Shown here: positions 1-5,689 of the stretch, in pieces
Layout: each line of letters begins with the position of its first letter
Position numbering within the stretch: position 1 is the first letter of the stretch
Source: Chloroflexota bacterium
Lineage (GTDB): Bacteria > Chloroflexota > UBA4733
Assembly: GCA_025980355.1 (NCBI GenBank)
Contig: JAICXR010000248.1
Span: forward strand, 1-5,689
Length of the DNA stretch: 5,689 nt
Reading direction: 5' to 3'
Notes under the pieces: model-generated
Database searches by the model: none
Seen by the model: the letters and a program-made list of their open reading frames with translations, nothing else
What the model was told of the DNA's origin: nothing
Made by a program: the position numbers and the translations under genes

Positions 1-1541
1 ACCGTGCTTCCACCGACATCGGCCGGGGGTAGGCCGAAGGCGTGTGCCGCCAGCGCGCGTTGGGCGACGTCCACCGATGGTGAATTCTCCACCAGCCAGA
101 CCCGCCGGGAGGTGTTGACTGTCGCGGCCGCGGTCCGGTCCGCCTGGGCGAACGAGTCGGCTAGGTAGGCCTGGCCGGCGCTGTGGATAACCGCCGCCGG
201 CAAGGCGCCGCCGTCGAGCAGGTACCGTCCCCGCCGCGCCCGATCATTGAAGAGAATGGCGTCGCCCGCCGCGGCATGGGCGGCGACATAGGCGAGGGCC
301 GGGTCGTTGGCCCAGTCGATCGGCGGTCCGGTCACGAGCAGGCCAAACCAGAACAGCTGGACCGGGATGCAGACGACGAGCCCGGACGCGGCGAGGAGAC
401 GCCAGCCGAGCGGGGACGCCAGAAGCGCGCGCGCCTGAAACAGGGCAGTATAGGGCAGGAGCGGTAGCACATAGCGGCTGAGCGACCCGACATCACTCCA
501 GCGTAACGTCGTGAGCGCGACCTCGCCGGCGCCGAGCAGCAGCGCCAGGGGCAGGAGGACCTCGGCGGACCGGCTCCGAAACCAACGACAATCTGATGGC
601 AACGGCGTCCTAGGGACGGCCTTAGCGCGATTGGCGCGGGCTCCCATCACCATGCCGAGGACCAGCGTCAGGAGCCAGCCGCAGAGCGCGATGCCGGTGT
701 TGCGGTACCAGGGTTCGCCGAAGAGGGCCCGCGTGACGCCGCTGGCGAGGTCCGGTCCATTCGGCAGATTGGGCGCGCCGCCAAAGGTCGTGGTGCCGCC
801 GGAGAGCTTGCCCGTAACGTGCGGCAGGACGTACACATACCAGGGGGCAGAGAGGACGACGCCAAGGGCCAGGGCGCCATGGGCGACGACGAGACGCCGG
901 TGGGCGTAGAGGAGCACGGCCGCTTCGACCAGCAGCAAAAACAGGTGGAAGTACCAGGTAAGGAGCGCCGCCGCGCTGAGTACGGCCAGAGCGACGAGCC
1001 GGCCAGTGTCGCGGCGTCCCTTTCCATCGTGTGGCCGGCAGAGATCCAGGGTCAGCACTGCCGTGGCCAGGGAAAGGGTAAGACCGAGGCTGAAGTCGCG
1101 CACGGTCGGCGCGAGGAAGAGCGACGCCGGCGAAAGCGCCAGGAGGAGCGCGGCAAGGACGGCTCCCCGGGCCGGAAGGAGACGGCGGCCGAGTTGGTAC
1201 AGCAACGGCAACGCCGGAAGGCTCGCGGCGATCGCCAGGTACTTGGCGGTGAGATAGTGCAATCCGCCGAGCCCCAACCAGCCTTTGAGCAGCACGAAGA
1301 AGAGCGGCGGGTGGACGTCGCGGGCGTTGAAGGCCAGCATATCGCCGAGCGGGCTGCGAGCGAGATCGACCGTGAGGGCCCCGTCCAGCCCCAGCTCCAG
1401 TCGGGAAAACGTCTTCCAGTGCACGGCCCAGGCAAGCAGGAGCAGGAGGGACATGGCCGCCAAAGGCGGCGATAGGAGGGGGGTGGCTGCGTCGACGACA
1501 ACCGTTTTTTCACGCGCGCGCCGAGCGGGCGCTCCCGGCAT
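1..1541 (-). CDS. GT39/ArnT/PMT-like membrane glycosyltransferase (C-terminus truncated by window edge)
   Basis: The minus-strand frame from ATG at 1541 runs open to base 1, giving at least 513 residues with no stop. It is very hydrophobic, with about 11-12 likely membrane helices: one near residues 21-42, then a dense set between about 79 and 240, and more between about 282 and 404. After helix 1 comes LGLDGALTVDLAR (51-63) and then DVHPPLFFVLL (75-85), the first-loop signature of GT39/PMT/ArnT-type enzymes. TWYFHLFLLL (195-204) and SRYVLPLLP (355-363) also fit this group. Known members move a sugar from a polyprenyl-phosphate donor to a lipid or protein on the outer face of the membrane; the substrate here cannot be read. 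A soluble tail begins near residue 410. The start is 16 nt after the trpB2 stop, and AGGGAG at 1554-1559 overlaps that stop but sits 12 nt from the ATG. An internal ATG at 1454 lacks a ribosome binding site and would cut helix 1. The family call is firm; the function is open. Confidence 0.85.
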   Translation of the reverse strand, partial: MPGAPARRAREKTVVVDAATPLLSPPLAAMSLLLLLAWAVHWKTFSRLELGLDGALTVDLARSPLGDMLAFNARDVHPPLFFVLLKGWLGLGGLHYLTAKYLAIAASLPALPLLYQLGRRLLPARGAVLAALLLALSPASLFLAPTVRDFSLGLTLSLATAVLTLDLCRPHDGKGRRDTGRLVALAVLSAAALLTWYFHLFLLLVEAAVLLYAHRRLVVAHGALALGVVLSAPWYVYVLPHVTGKLSGGTTTFGGAPNLPNGPDLASGVTRALFGEPWYRNTGIALCGWLLTLVLGMVMGARANRAKAVPRTPLPSDCRWFRSRSAEVLLPLALLLGAGEVALTTLRWSDVGSLSRYVLPLLPYTALFQARALLASPLGWRLLAASGLVVCIPVQLFWFGLLVTGPPIDWANDPALAYVAAHAAAGDAILFNDRARRGRYLLDGGALPAAVIHSAGQAYLADSFAQADRTAAATVNTSRRVWLVENSPSVDVAQRALAAHAFGLPPADVGGST

Positions 1542-1557
1542 TCCGCGCGTATGCTCC

Positions 1558-2931
1558 CTAGGCATTCGCACCGACAGGTGGCAGGTGGCGCAAGGCTTCT
1601 TCGACTTTCTCGACGGGGTAGGCGTAATCCTGCAAGCGCCCGGCGAGATAGTCGTCGTAGGCTTGCATGTCGAAGTTGCCGTGACCGGAGAGGTTGAAGA
1701 GGATGGTCTTGCCCTGGCCGGATTCCCGGCAGGCGATCGCCTCGTCGATGGCGACCTTGATGGCGTGCGACGTCTCCGGCGCGGGGACGACGCCTTCCGC
1801 GCGGGCGAACGTGACCGCGGCGGCGAAACAGTCCGTCTGCAACGGCGCGCGGGCCTCGATCACGCCCTGGGCGTAGAGAGCGCTCACCAGCGGCGCCATG
1901 CCGTGGTAGCGCAGGCCGCCGGCGTGGATGCCGGCCGGGATGAAGCCGTGGCCCAGCGTATGCATCTTCACCAGCGGCGTCATGCCGGCGGTGTCGCCGA
2001 AGTCGTAGGCGTAGACGCCCTTCGTCAGGGAGGGGCAGGCCGCCGGCTCAACGGCGATCACCTGGAGCTCCTTCTGCGTGCCGGCCAGCTGGTCGGCGAG
2101 GAAGTGGAAGGCGATGCCGGCGAAATTGGAGCCACCCCCGGCGCAGCCGATGACGACGTCCGGGTAGGCGTCGGCCAGGGCCAACTGCTTCTTCGCCTCC
2201 TGGCCGATCACCGTCTGATGCAGCAGCACGTGGTTGAGCACCGACCCGAGGGAGTAGTTGGTGTCCGTCCGACCGGCGGCGTCTTCCACCGCCTCGCTGA
2301 TGGCGATGCCGAGACTGCCGGGCGAGTCCGGGTCGGCCGCGAGCACCCGGCGCCCGAAAGCGCTGTCGCCGCTGGGGCTGGCGACGACCGTCGCGCCCCA
2401 GGTCTCCATCAGGGAGCGGCGATACGGCTTCTGTTGGTAAGACACCTTGACCATGTAGACCTTGCACTCCAGGCCGAAGAAGGTGCAGGCAAGGGCAAGC
2501 GCGCTGCCCCACTGGCCGGCGCCCGTTTCCGTCGCCAGGCGCCGGATACCCGCTTCCCGGTTGTAGTAGGCCTGGGCCACGGCCGTATTCGGCTTGTGGC
2601 TCCCGGCGGGACTGGCGCCTTCGCACTTATAGAAGATGCGGGCGGGGGTATTCAGCGCGCGCTCCAGGCGGCGCGCACGGAAGAGCGGGGTCGGGCGCCA
2701 GAGGCGGTAGATCGCCCGCACCTCGTCGGGTATGGCGATCCAGCGTTCCTGACTGACCTCCTGCTGGATGATCGCCATCGGGAAGAGCGGCGCGAGGTCG
2801 GCCGGCCCTATCGGCTGGCCGGTACCGGGATGGAGCACCGGATCAAGCGGCCTCGGCAGATCCGGCTGGATGTTGTACCAGGCCTCCGGGATCTCGGATT
2901 CGGGCAGCAGATATTTGACCTGATCGTCCAT
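1558..2931 (-). CDS. trpB2: TrpB2-type tryptophan synthase beta-like PLP enzyme
   Basis: This 457-residue protein belongs to the TrpB2 branch (fold-type II PLP enzymes), which is longer than ordinary TrpB at about 400 residues. The opening KYLLPESEIPEAWYNI (6-21) is the typical TrpB2 N-terminus. GSHKPNTA (110-117) carries the Schiff-base Lys113. ETGAGQWG (135-142) holds the catalytic Glu equivalent. GCAGGGSNF (262-270) is the PLP phosphate loop, PAPETSHA (383-390) is a family motif, and NLSGHG (413-418) holds the Ser near the pyridine nitrogen. Known TrpB2 enzymes condense indole with L-serine, or with O-phosphoserine in one subgroup, to make tryptophan in the cytoplasm. Which donor is used here is not visible, and no trpA or other trp gene lies in the window. 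ATG 2931 is preferred over the in-frame ATG 2970 because GGAG lies 8 nt upstream and the protein then begins like its relatives. The glycosyltransferase gene follows after 16 nt. Confidence 0.93.
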   Translation of the reverse strand: MDDQVKYLLPESEIPEAWYNIQPDLPRPLDPVLHPGTGQPIGPADLAPLFPMAIIQQEVSQERWIAIPDEVRAIYRLWRPTPLFRARRLERALNTPARIFYKCEGASPAGSHKPNTAVAQAYYNREAGIRRLATETGAGQWGSALALACTFFGLECKVYMVKVSYQQKPYRRSLMETWGATVVASPSGDSAFGRRVLAADPDSPGSLGIAISEAVEDAAGRTDTNYSLGSVLNHVLLHQTVIGQEAKKQLALADAYPDVVIGCAGGGSNFAGIAFHFLADQLAGTQKELQVIAVEPAACPSLTKGVYAYDFGDTAGMTPLVKMHTLGHGFIPAGIHAGGLRYHGMAPLVSALYAQGVIEARAPLQTDCFAAAVTFARAEGVVPAPETSHAIKVAIDEAIACRESGQGKTILFNLSGHGNFDMQAYDDYLAGRLQDYAYPVEKVEEALRHLPPVGANA

Positions 2932-2939
2932 GGAGATCG

Positions 2940-2943
2940 CTCC
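2940..2943 (-). promoter_or_regulatory. Ribosome binding site deciding the trpB2 start
   Basis: On the minus strand GGAG lies 8 nt before ATG 2931. A second purine run, AGGGAGG (2945-2951), lies 13 nt away. Both fall inside the coding sequence if the upstream ATG 2970 were used, which argues that 2931 is the true start and that the extra 13 residues are not translated. Confidence 0.6.
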
Positions 2944-2986
2944 GCCTCCCTGAGAATGGCGTCGGCGCACCGACAGTTCGGCGCGA

Positions 2987-3015
2987 CCCGCTCACCATGG
3001 TAACAAGTGAGCGGG
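2987..3015 (-). promoter_or_regulatory. Perfect 9-bp inverted repeat in the trpB2 leader (operator or leader hairpin)
   Basis: CCCGCTCAC (2987-2995) and GTGAGCGGG (3007-3015) are exact reverse complements separated by 11 nt. A third copy of the core occurs as TGAGCGG at 3017-3023, in direct repeat with 3008-3014 at 9-bp spacing. The element is about 55 nt upstream of the trpB2 start, in non-coding DNA. In RNA it would be a stable stem, with the 3017-3023 copy able to compete for the same partner. In DNA it would be a dyad operator. No T-tract follows, so it is not a standard terminator. Role unknown; the symmetry itself is certain. Confidence 0.5.
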
Positions 3016-3061
3016 CTGAGCGGACCGGCGTCCATCGAATCACGCTGGCGGCCCGGTGTTG

Positions 3062-3068
3062 TATTGTA
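3062..3068. promoter_or_regulatory. Candidate overlapping divergent -10 elements
   Basis: The least GC-rich part of the divergent region is around 3058-3078. It contains TATTGT (3062-3067) on the plus strand, usable for the GGT-like gene, and TACAAT (3063-3068) on the minus strand, usable for trpB2. Neither has a recognisable -35 hexamer at 16-18 bp. The position is sensible for both genes, but the match is weak. Confidence 0.25.
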
Positions 3069-3078
3069 GAGCGGATTT

Positions 3079-3102
3079 GCGCTGCCCGATGATGGGCAGC
3101 GC
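3079..3102 (+). promoter_or_regulatory. Perfect 9-bp hairpin in the 5' leader of the GGT-like gene
   Basis: GCGCTGCCC (3079-3087) and GGGCAGCGC (3094-3102) pair perfectly around the 6-nt loop GATGAT. The stem ends 9 nt before the AGGAGG ribosome binding site and would lie near the 5' end of the transcript if the -10 at 3062 is used. It could be a protein operator, an RNA-stabilising 5' stem or a translational control element. No uridine tract follows, so it is not a classical intrinsic terminator. Confidence 0.5.
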
Positions 3103-3111
3103 CCACAGAGC

Positions 3112-3117
3112 AGGAGG
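3112..3117 (+). promoter_or_regulatory. Strong ribosome binding site (AGGAGG)
   Basis: An exact AGGAGG lies 6 nt before ATG 3124 and fixes the start of the GGT-like gene. It is the best Shine-Dalgarno match in the window. Confidence 0.85.
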
Positions 3118-3123
3118 CAGCAG

Positions 3124-4935
3124 ATGGGTCGGGACGGACGATTGGGTACGCCGCCGGTGTCGGGCGTGGCCGAAGGCTGGCACGTGGCGCCCGGACGCGG
3201 CGCCCCCGCCTTCACCAGCCGGCCGCTCTACTACGGGCGACACGGGCTGGTCGCGGCCGGCCACTACCTCGCGGCAGCGGCGGGGGCGCGCGCCTACACG
3301 CTCGGCGGCAATGCTGCCGACGCCGCCGCCGCCGGCTTCTGCCTGACGGTGGTGCTGCCGCAATCCAACGGCATCGGGGGCGAGTGTCCGACGTTGGTCT
3401 ACGACCCGAAGCGCGGGAGCGTGACGTCGATTAGCGGTCAGGGCACGGCGCCCGGGCTGGCGACGGTGGCATGGTTCCGCGACCAGGGCATCTCCCTTAT
3501 CCCTGGTGACGGGCTGCTCCCCGCGACGGTGCCGGCGTCATTCGGCGTCTGGATCACATTGCTGCAGCAGTTCGGGCGGCTCGGCCTGGCGGAGACGCTG
3601 GGACCGGCAGTGGAACTGGCGGAAGGCGGCTTCCCGGTCTATCCCGGACTGGCGTCGGCGATCGCCGCCAGCGCCAAGCGCTTCCGCGAATGGTGGCCGA
3701 GTTCCGCCGAGCAGTTCATGCCAGACGGACGGGTACCGGCGGTGGGCGAGGTGTTGCGCCAGCCGGCGTGGGCGGCGACGTTCAAGCAGGCGCTGGATCT
3801 GGAGGTCCGGGAACGCGGCCGGGGCCGGGAGGCGGCGCTAGAGGCGGTGCGGCGCTGGTTCTACCAGGGGCCGGTGGCGGAAGCGATCGGCGCCTTCGCG
3901 ACGAACACCACGGTCGAGGGGGCGACCGGACGCTACAAGGGCCTCCTACGTGCCGGCGACCTTGCGGCCTACGAGACGCGTCTGGAAGAACCGGTGTCGT
4001 ACCGCTACCGCGGGATCGACGTGTACAAATGTGGTCCGTGGACGCAGGGTCCGGTCTTCCTACAGCAGCTCGCCATCCTGCAACGCTTCGACCTGGCGGC
4101 GCTCGGCCATAACTCGGCGGAGTACATCCACACCGTCACCGAAGCAGCGAAGCTGGCCTTCGCCGACCGCGAAGCGTACTACGGCGATCCGAGATTCGCC
4201 AAGGTGCCTCTGGACGAGCTGCTGTCGGACGACTACGCTACCAGACGGGCAGCGTTGATCGAGCAGACGGCTTCGGCGGAGGTACGGCCGGGCGACCTGC
4301 CGAGCCGGTTGGCGACGGCCGGGCCGACCCCGGACCCGCGGGTCTACCGCGGGGATACGACGCACGTCGATGCCGTCGACGAAAGCGGGCTGATGGTGTC
4401 GGCCACCCCCTCCGGCGCCTGGTTCCCGTCGTCGCCGGTGGTGCCGGGGCTGGGCTTCCCGTTGGGGACACGGGGGCAGATGTTCGTGCTGGAGGAGGGC
4501 CACCCGAACGCGCTGGAGCCCGGCAAGCGACCGAGGGCAACGTTGACGCCGTCCCTGGCGCTGCGCGACGGGCAGCCCTGGCTGGCGTTCGGGACGCCCG
4601 GTGGCGACCAGCAGGACCAGTGGACCCTCCATTTCTTCCTGAACGTGGTGGACTTCGGGATGGACCTGCAGTCGGCGATCGAGGCGCCGTCGTTCCATAC
4701 GCTTCATTTTCGGAACTCGTTCTACCCGCGCGAGTTGCAACCGAAGCGCGTCGTCGTCGAGAGCCGGCTGGACGAGGCGACCGTCGCCGAGCTCCGCCGC
4801 CGCGGCCACGACGTGCAGGTGTCGGGCCCGTGGTCGCATGGCCAGGTGACGGCGATCGGCTGGGACGGCGCCAGCGGCGTATTGGCGGGCGCCGCATCGC
4901 CCCGCGCCCAGACGGCCTATGTGGAAGGGAACTGA
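3124..4935 (+). CDS. Gamma-glutamyltransferase-family Ntn-hydrolase, non-canonical, probably cytoplasmic
   Basis: This 603-residue protein has the gamma-glutamyltranspeptidase (GGT) architecture. GGNAADAAAAGF (61-72) and NGIGGE (82-87) lie in the N-terminal part. DTTHVDAVD (411-419) contains the predicted autocleavage site, giving Thr412 as the nucleophile at the head of a 192-residue small subunit, the usual size. TPGGDQQDQW (491-500) supplies the oxyanion Gly pair 493-494. Residues that hold the gamma-glutamyl group in E. coli GGT are changed: Arg114 aligns with Gln106, Asn411 with Ala432, and Ser462-Ser463 with Ala472-Thr473. The segment SATPSGAWFPSSP (426-438) and the QMFVLEEGHPN region (452-462) look like a conserved GGT-like branch of unknown substrate. 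It is thus likely an amidase or acylase rather than a glutathione enzyme. There is no signal peptide, unlike periplasmic GGT. The start is fixed by AGGAGG 6 nt upstream. A palindrome follows 5 nt after the stop. Confidence 0.9.
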   Translation: MGRDGRLGTPPVSGVAEGWHVAPGRGAPAFTSRPLYYGRHGLVAAGHYLAAAAGARAYTLGGNAADAAAAGFCLTVVLPQSNGIGGECPTLVYDPKRGSVTSISGQGTAPGLATVAWFRDQGISLIPGDGLLPATVPASFGVWITLLQQFGRLGLAETLGPAVELAEGGFPVYPGLASAIAASAKRFREWWPSSAEQFMPDGRVPAVGEVLRQPAWAATFKQALDLEVRERGRGREAALEAVRRWFYQGPVAEAIGAFATNTTVEGATGRYKGLLRAGDLAAYETRLEEPVSYRYRGIDVYKCGPWTQGPVFLQQLAILQRFDLAALGHNSAEYIHTVTEAAKLAFADREAYYGDPRFAKVPLDELLSDDYATRRAALIEQTASAEVRPGDLPSRLATAGPTPDPRVYRGDTTHVDAVDESGLMVSATPSGAWFPSSPVVPGLGFPLGTRGQMFVLEEGHPNALEPGKRPRATLTPSLALRDGQPWLAFGTPGGDQQDQWTLHFFLNVVDFGMDLQSAIEAPSFHTLHFRNSFYPRELQPKRVVVESRLDEATVAELRRRGHDVQVSGPWSHGQVTAIGWDGASGVLAGAASPRAQTAYVEGN

Positions 4936-4940
4936 GCACG

Positions 4941-4972
4941 GGAACATCGGCGGCGCGCGCCGCCGATGTTCC
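4941..4972. terminator. Perfect 32-nt palindrome after the GGT-like gene (probable terminator hairpin)
   Basis: All 16 base pairs of the palindrome match, centred between 4956 and 4957 and starting 5 nt after the TGA of the GGT-like gene. As RNA it forms a GC-rich stem of about 14 bp closed by GCGC. No T-tract follows on either strand, so it would be an atypical intrinsic terminator or an mRNA 3'-end stabiliser. Its right arm supplies the first six bases of the parS-like site. Confidence 0.6.
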
Positions 4973-4982
4973 ACGTGAAACG
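4967..4982. other. Candidate parS (ParB-binding) site
   Basis: The sequence is TGTTCCACGTGAAACG. Against the known bacterial chromosomal parS consensus TGTTNCACGTGNAACA it differs only at the last base. Against the B. subtilis form TGTTTCACGTGAAACA it matches 14 of 16. The CACGTG core is at 4972-4977. It lies in the 103-nt gap between the GGT-like gene and prs. ParB/Spo0J loads at such sites and spreads to organise origin-proximal DNA. No parA or parB is in the window, so function rests on the motif alone. Confidence 0.65.
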
Positions 4983-5038
4983 GGCTGGTGGACCGCCCGC
5001 GGGCCGCCCATAAAGCGACAGGGAGTACAGGGGGGCGT

Positions 5039-5689
5039 GTGCAGAACTCATTGAAGGTCTTTGCGGGCAGTTCAGCCTGTGAACTCACCGCCGCGGTCTG
5101 CGCGGAACTGGGCATCGTGCCCGGACGAGCCGAGCGCACGAAGTATTACAACGACTGCACCTTCGTGCGGATCGAGGAGCACGTCCGGGGCTGCGACGTC
5201 TTCCTGATCCAGACGGCCAGCCCTCCCGTCAACGACAACTTCATGGAGCTCCTCATGCTCATCGACGCCCTGAAGGGGTCATCGGCCCGCCGGGTCACGG
5301 CGGTGCTGCCGTTCTTCTTCTACGCCCAGTCCGACCAGAAGGACGTCGGGCGCATCTCCATCGCCGCACGCCTGGCCGCCGACCTGCTCAACGCGGCCGG
5401 CGTCGATCGTGTCCTCACTGTCGACCTACATGCCGGACAAATCCAGGGCTTCATGCACTGCCCCACCGATCAACTGACCGCGATGCCCATCCTTTGCGAC
5501 TACTTCGCGCGCGGAGACCTCGAAAACACCGTCGCCGCCGCGACCGACGTCGGCCGGGCTAAACGCGTGCGCGAGTTCGCCCGGCGCCTGAACCTCGGCC
5601 TGGCCATCGTCGACAAAGAGCGCCTGGACTCCGAACACGTCGTCGCCCGCCACGTCATCGGCGATGTCCGCGGCAAGCGGGTCCTCCTG
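5039..5689 (+). CDS. prs: Ribose-phosphate pyrophosphokinase (PRPP synthetase), divergent, 3'-truncated by window edge
   Basis: The first 217 residues of an expected 310-320 are present. Prs enzymes transfer diphosphate from ATP to ribose 5-phosphate, making PRPP for nucleotide, histidine and tryptophan synthesis in the cytoplasm. Recognisable blocks are LKVFAGSS (5-12), RIEEHVRG (44-51), PPVNDNFMELL (62-72), DRVLTVDLHAGQIQGF (123-138) with the metal-site His131, DVG (170-172), and DKER (192-195), which keeps the flexible-loop Lys and Arg. ATP-site positions differ from the classical enzyme: the usual FSDGE is YYNDC (36-40) and the usual ARQDRK is AQSDQK (96-101). The first domain ends in VIGDVRGKRVLL (206-217); the PRPP-binding loop lies beyond the edge. 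GTG 5039 is chosen because it gives MQNSLKVFAG. AGGGAG at 5020-5025 and a G-run at 5029-5035 precede it. TTG 5051 is a possible later start with poorer spacing. The gene may be the main prs or a paralogue. Confidence 0.88.
   Translation, partial: MQNSLKVFAGSSACELTAAVCAELGIVPGRAERTKYYNDCTFVRIEEHVRGCDVFLIQTASPPVNDNFMELLMLIDALKGSSARRVTAVLPFFFYAQSDQKDVGRISIAARLAADLLNAAGVDRVLTVDLHAGQIQGFMHCPTDQLTAMPILCDYFARGDLENTVAAATDVGRAKRVREFARRLNLGLAIVDKERLDSEHVVARHVIGDVRGKRVLL

Noticed and set aside
183..1475. Plus-strand open frames at 183-467, 511-909 and 819-1475, and the minus-strand frame 1052-1513
   Set aside because: All overlap the uninterrupted membrane glycosyltransferase frame. Their translations are charged, low-complexity and lack domains.
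2961..2974. GTCGG/CCGAC 5-bp stem in the trpB2 leader
   Set aside because: It is short, with a 4-nt loop. Such stems are frequent in high-GC DNA; noted only as possible added leader structure.
1285..3003. Long plus-strand open frame (572 codons) opposite trpB2
   Set aside because: It lies antisense to a clear TrpB2 gene, its translation has no recognisable domain, and such antisense frames are common in high-GC DNA.
2932..3034. Possible trp leader peptide or T-box riboswitch upstream of trpB2
   Set aside because: The minus-strand frame from the ATG near 3034 has no run of Trp codons, and no T-box TGGNACCGCG-like sequence is present.
4995..5004. Small palindrome GCCCGCGGGC upstream of prs
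   Set aside because: A 10-nt GC-only palindrome is expected by chance at this base composition and cannot form a useful hairpin without a loop.
5009..5014. CATAAA as a -10 element for prs
   Set aside because: It matches the consensus at only 4 of 6 bases, with no -35 hexamer near 4986-4991. Too weak to list as a promoter.
4060..5139. Minus-strand open frame (359 codons) opposite the GGT-like gene and the start of prs
   Set aside because: It is Arg/Pro-rich, has no family signature, and crosses the palindrome and two genes with strong homology on the other strand.
5426..5653. Minus-strand open frame of 75 codons within prs
   Set aside because: It is the antisense shadow of conserved Prs coding sequence.

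Overview
The window is a gene-dense stretch of high-GC bacterial DNA. It holds four protein genes: two on the minus strand, two on the plus strand, and a divergent intergenic region between the pairs. No RNA genes, CRISPR arrays or insertion sequences were seen. Composition, the long stand-alone TrpB2-type enzyme, the DVHPP-type GT39-like membrane protein and the style of the Prs-like protein fit a high-GC Chloroflexota (Thermomicrobia-like) or possibly actinobacterial chromosome. This placement is inferred from protein style and has not been tested by a search.

Minus strand, right to left: a TrpB2-type PLP enzyme (2931 to 1558) is followed after 16 nt by a polytopic GT39/ArnT/PMT-like glycosyltransferase (1541 down to base 1, C-terminus outside the window). 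The short gap suggests one transcript. The glycosyltransferase is easy to miss because its frame has no stop before the left edge.

Plus strand, left to right: a gamma-glutamyltransferase-fold (Ntn-hydrolase) protein (3124-4935) keeps the autocleavage Thr but has replaced the residues that recognise gamma-glutamyl groups. It is followed by a perfect 32-nt palindrome and then by the 5' two thirds of a divergent ribose-phosphate pyrophosphokinase (5039 to the right edge).

The 192-nt divergent region between trpB2 and the GGT-like gene carries a perfect 9-bp inverted repeat on the trpB2 side, a perfect 9-bp hairpin just ahead of the GGT-like ribosome binding site, and weak back-to-back -10 candidates. 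The most striking non-coding signal is TGTTCCACGTGAAACG at 4967-4982. It matches the ParB-binding parS consensus at all but the final base, and its left end lies inside the right arm of the 32-nt palindrome. If real, it is a chromosome-segregation centromere site placed between a metabolic hydrolase and prs.

The four proteins do not form an obvious single pathway. TrpB2 (serine/indole chemistry) and Prs (PRPP, a tryptophan, histidine and nucleotide precursor) are loosely linked through tryptophan metabolism. The other two look independent.
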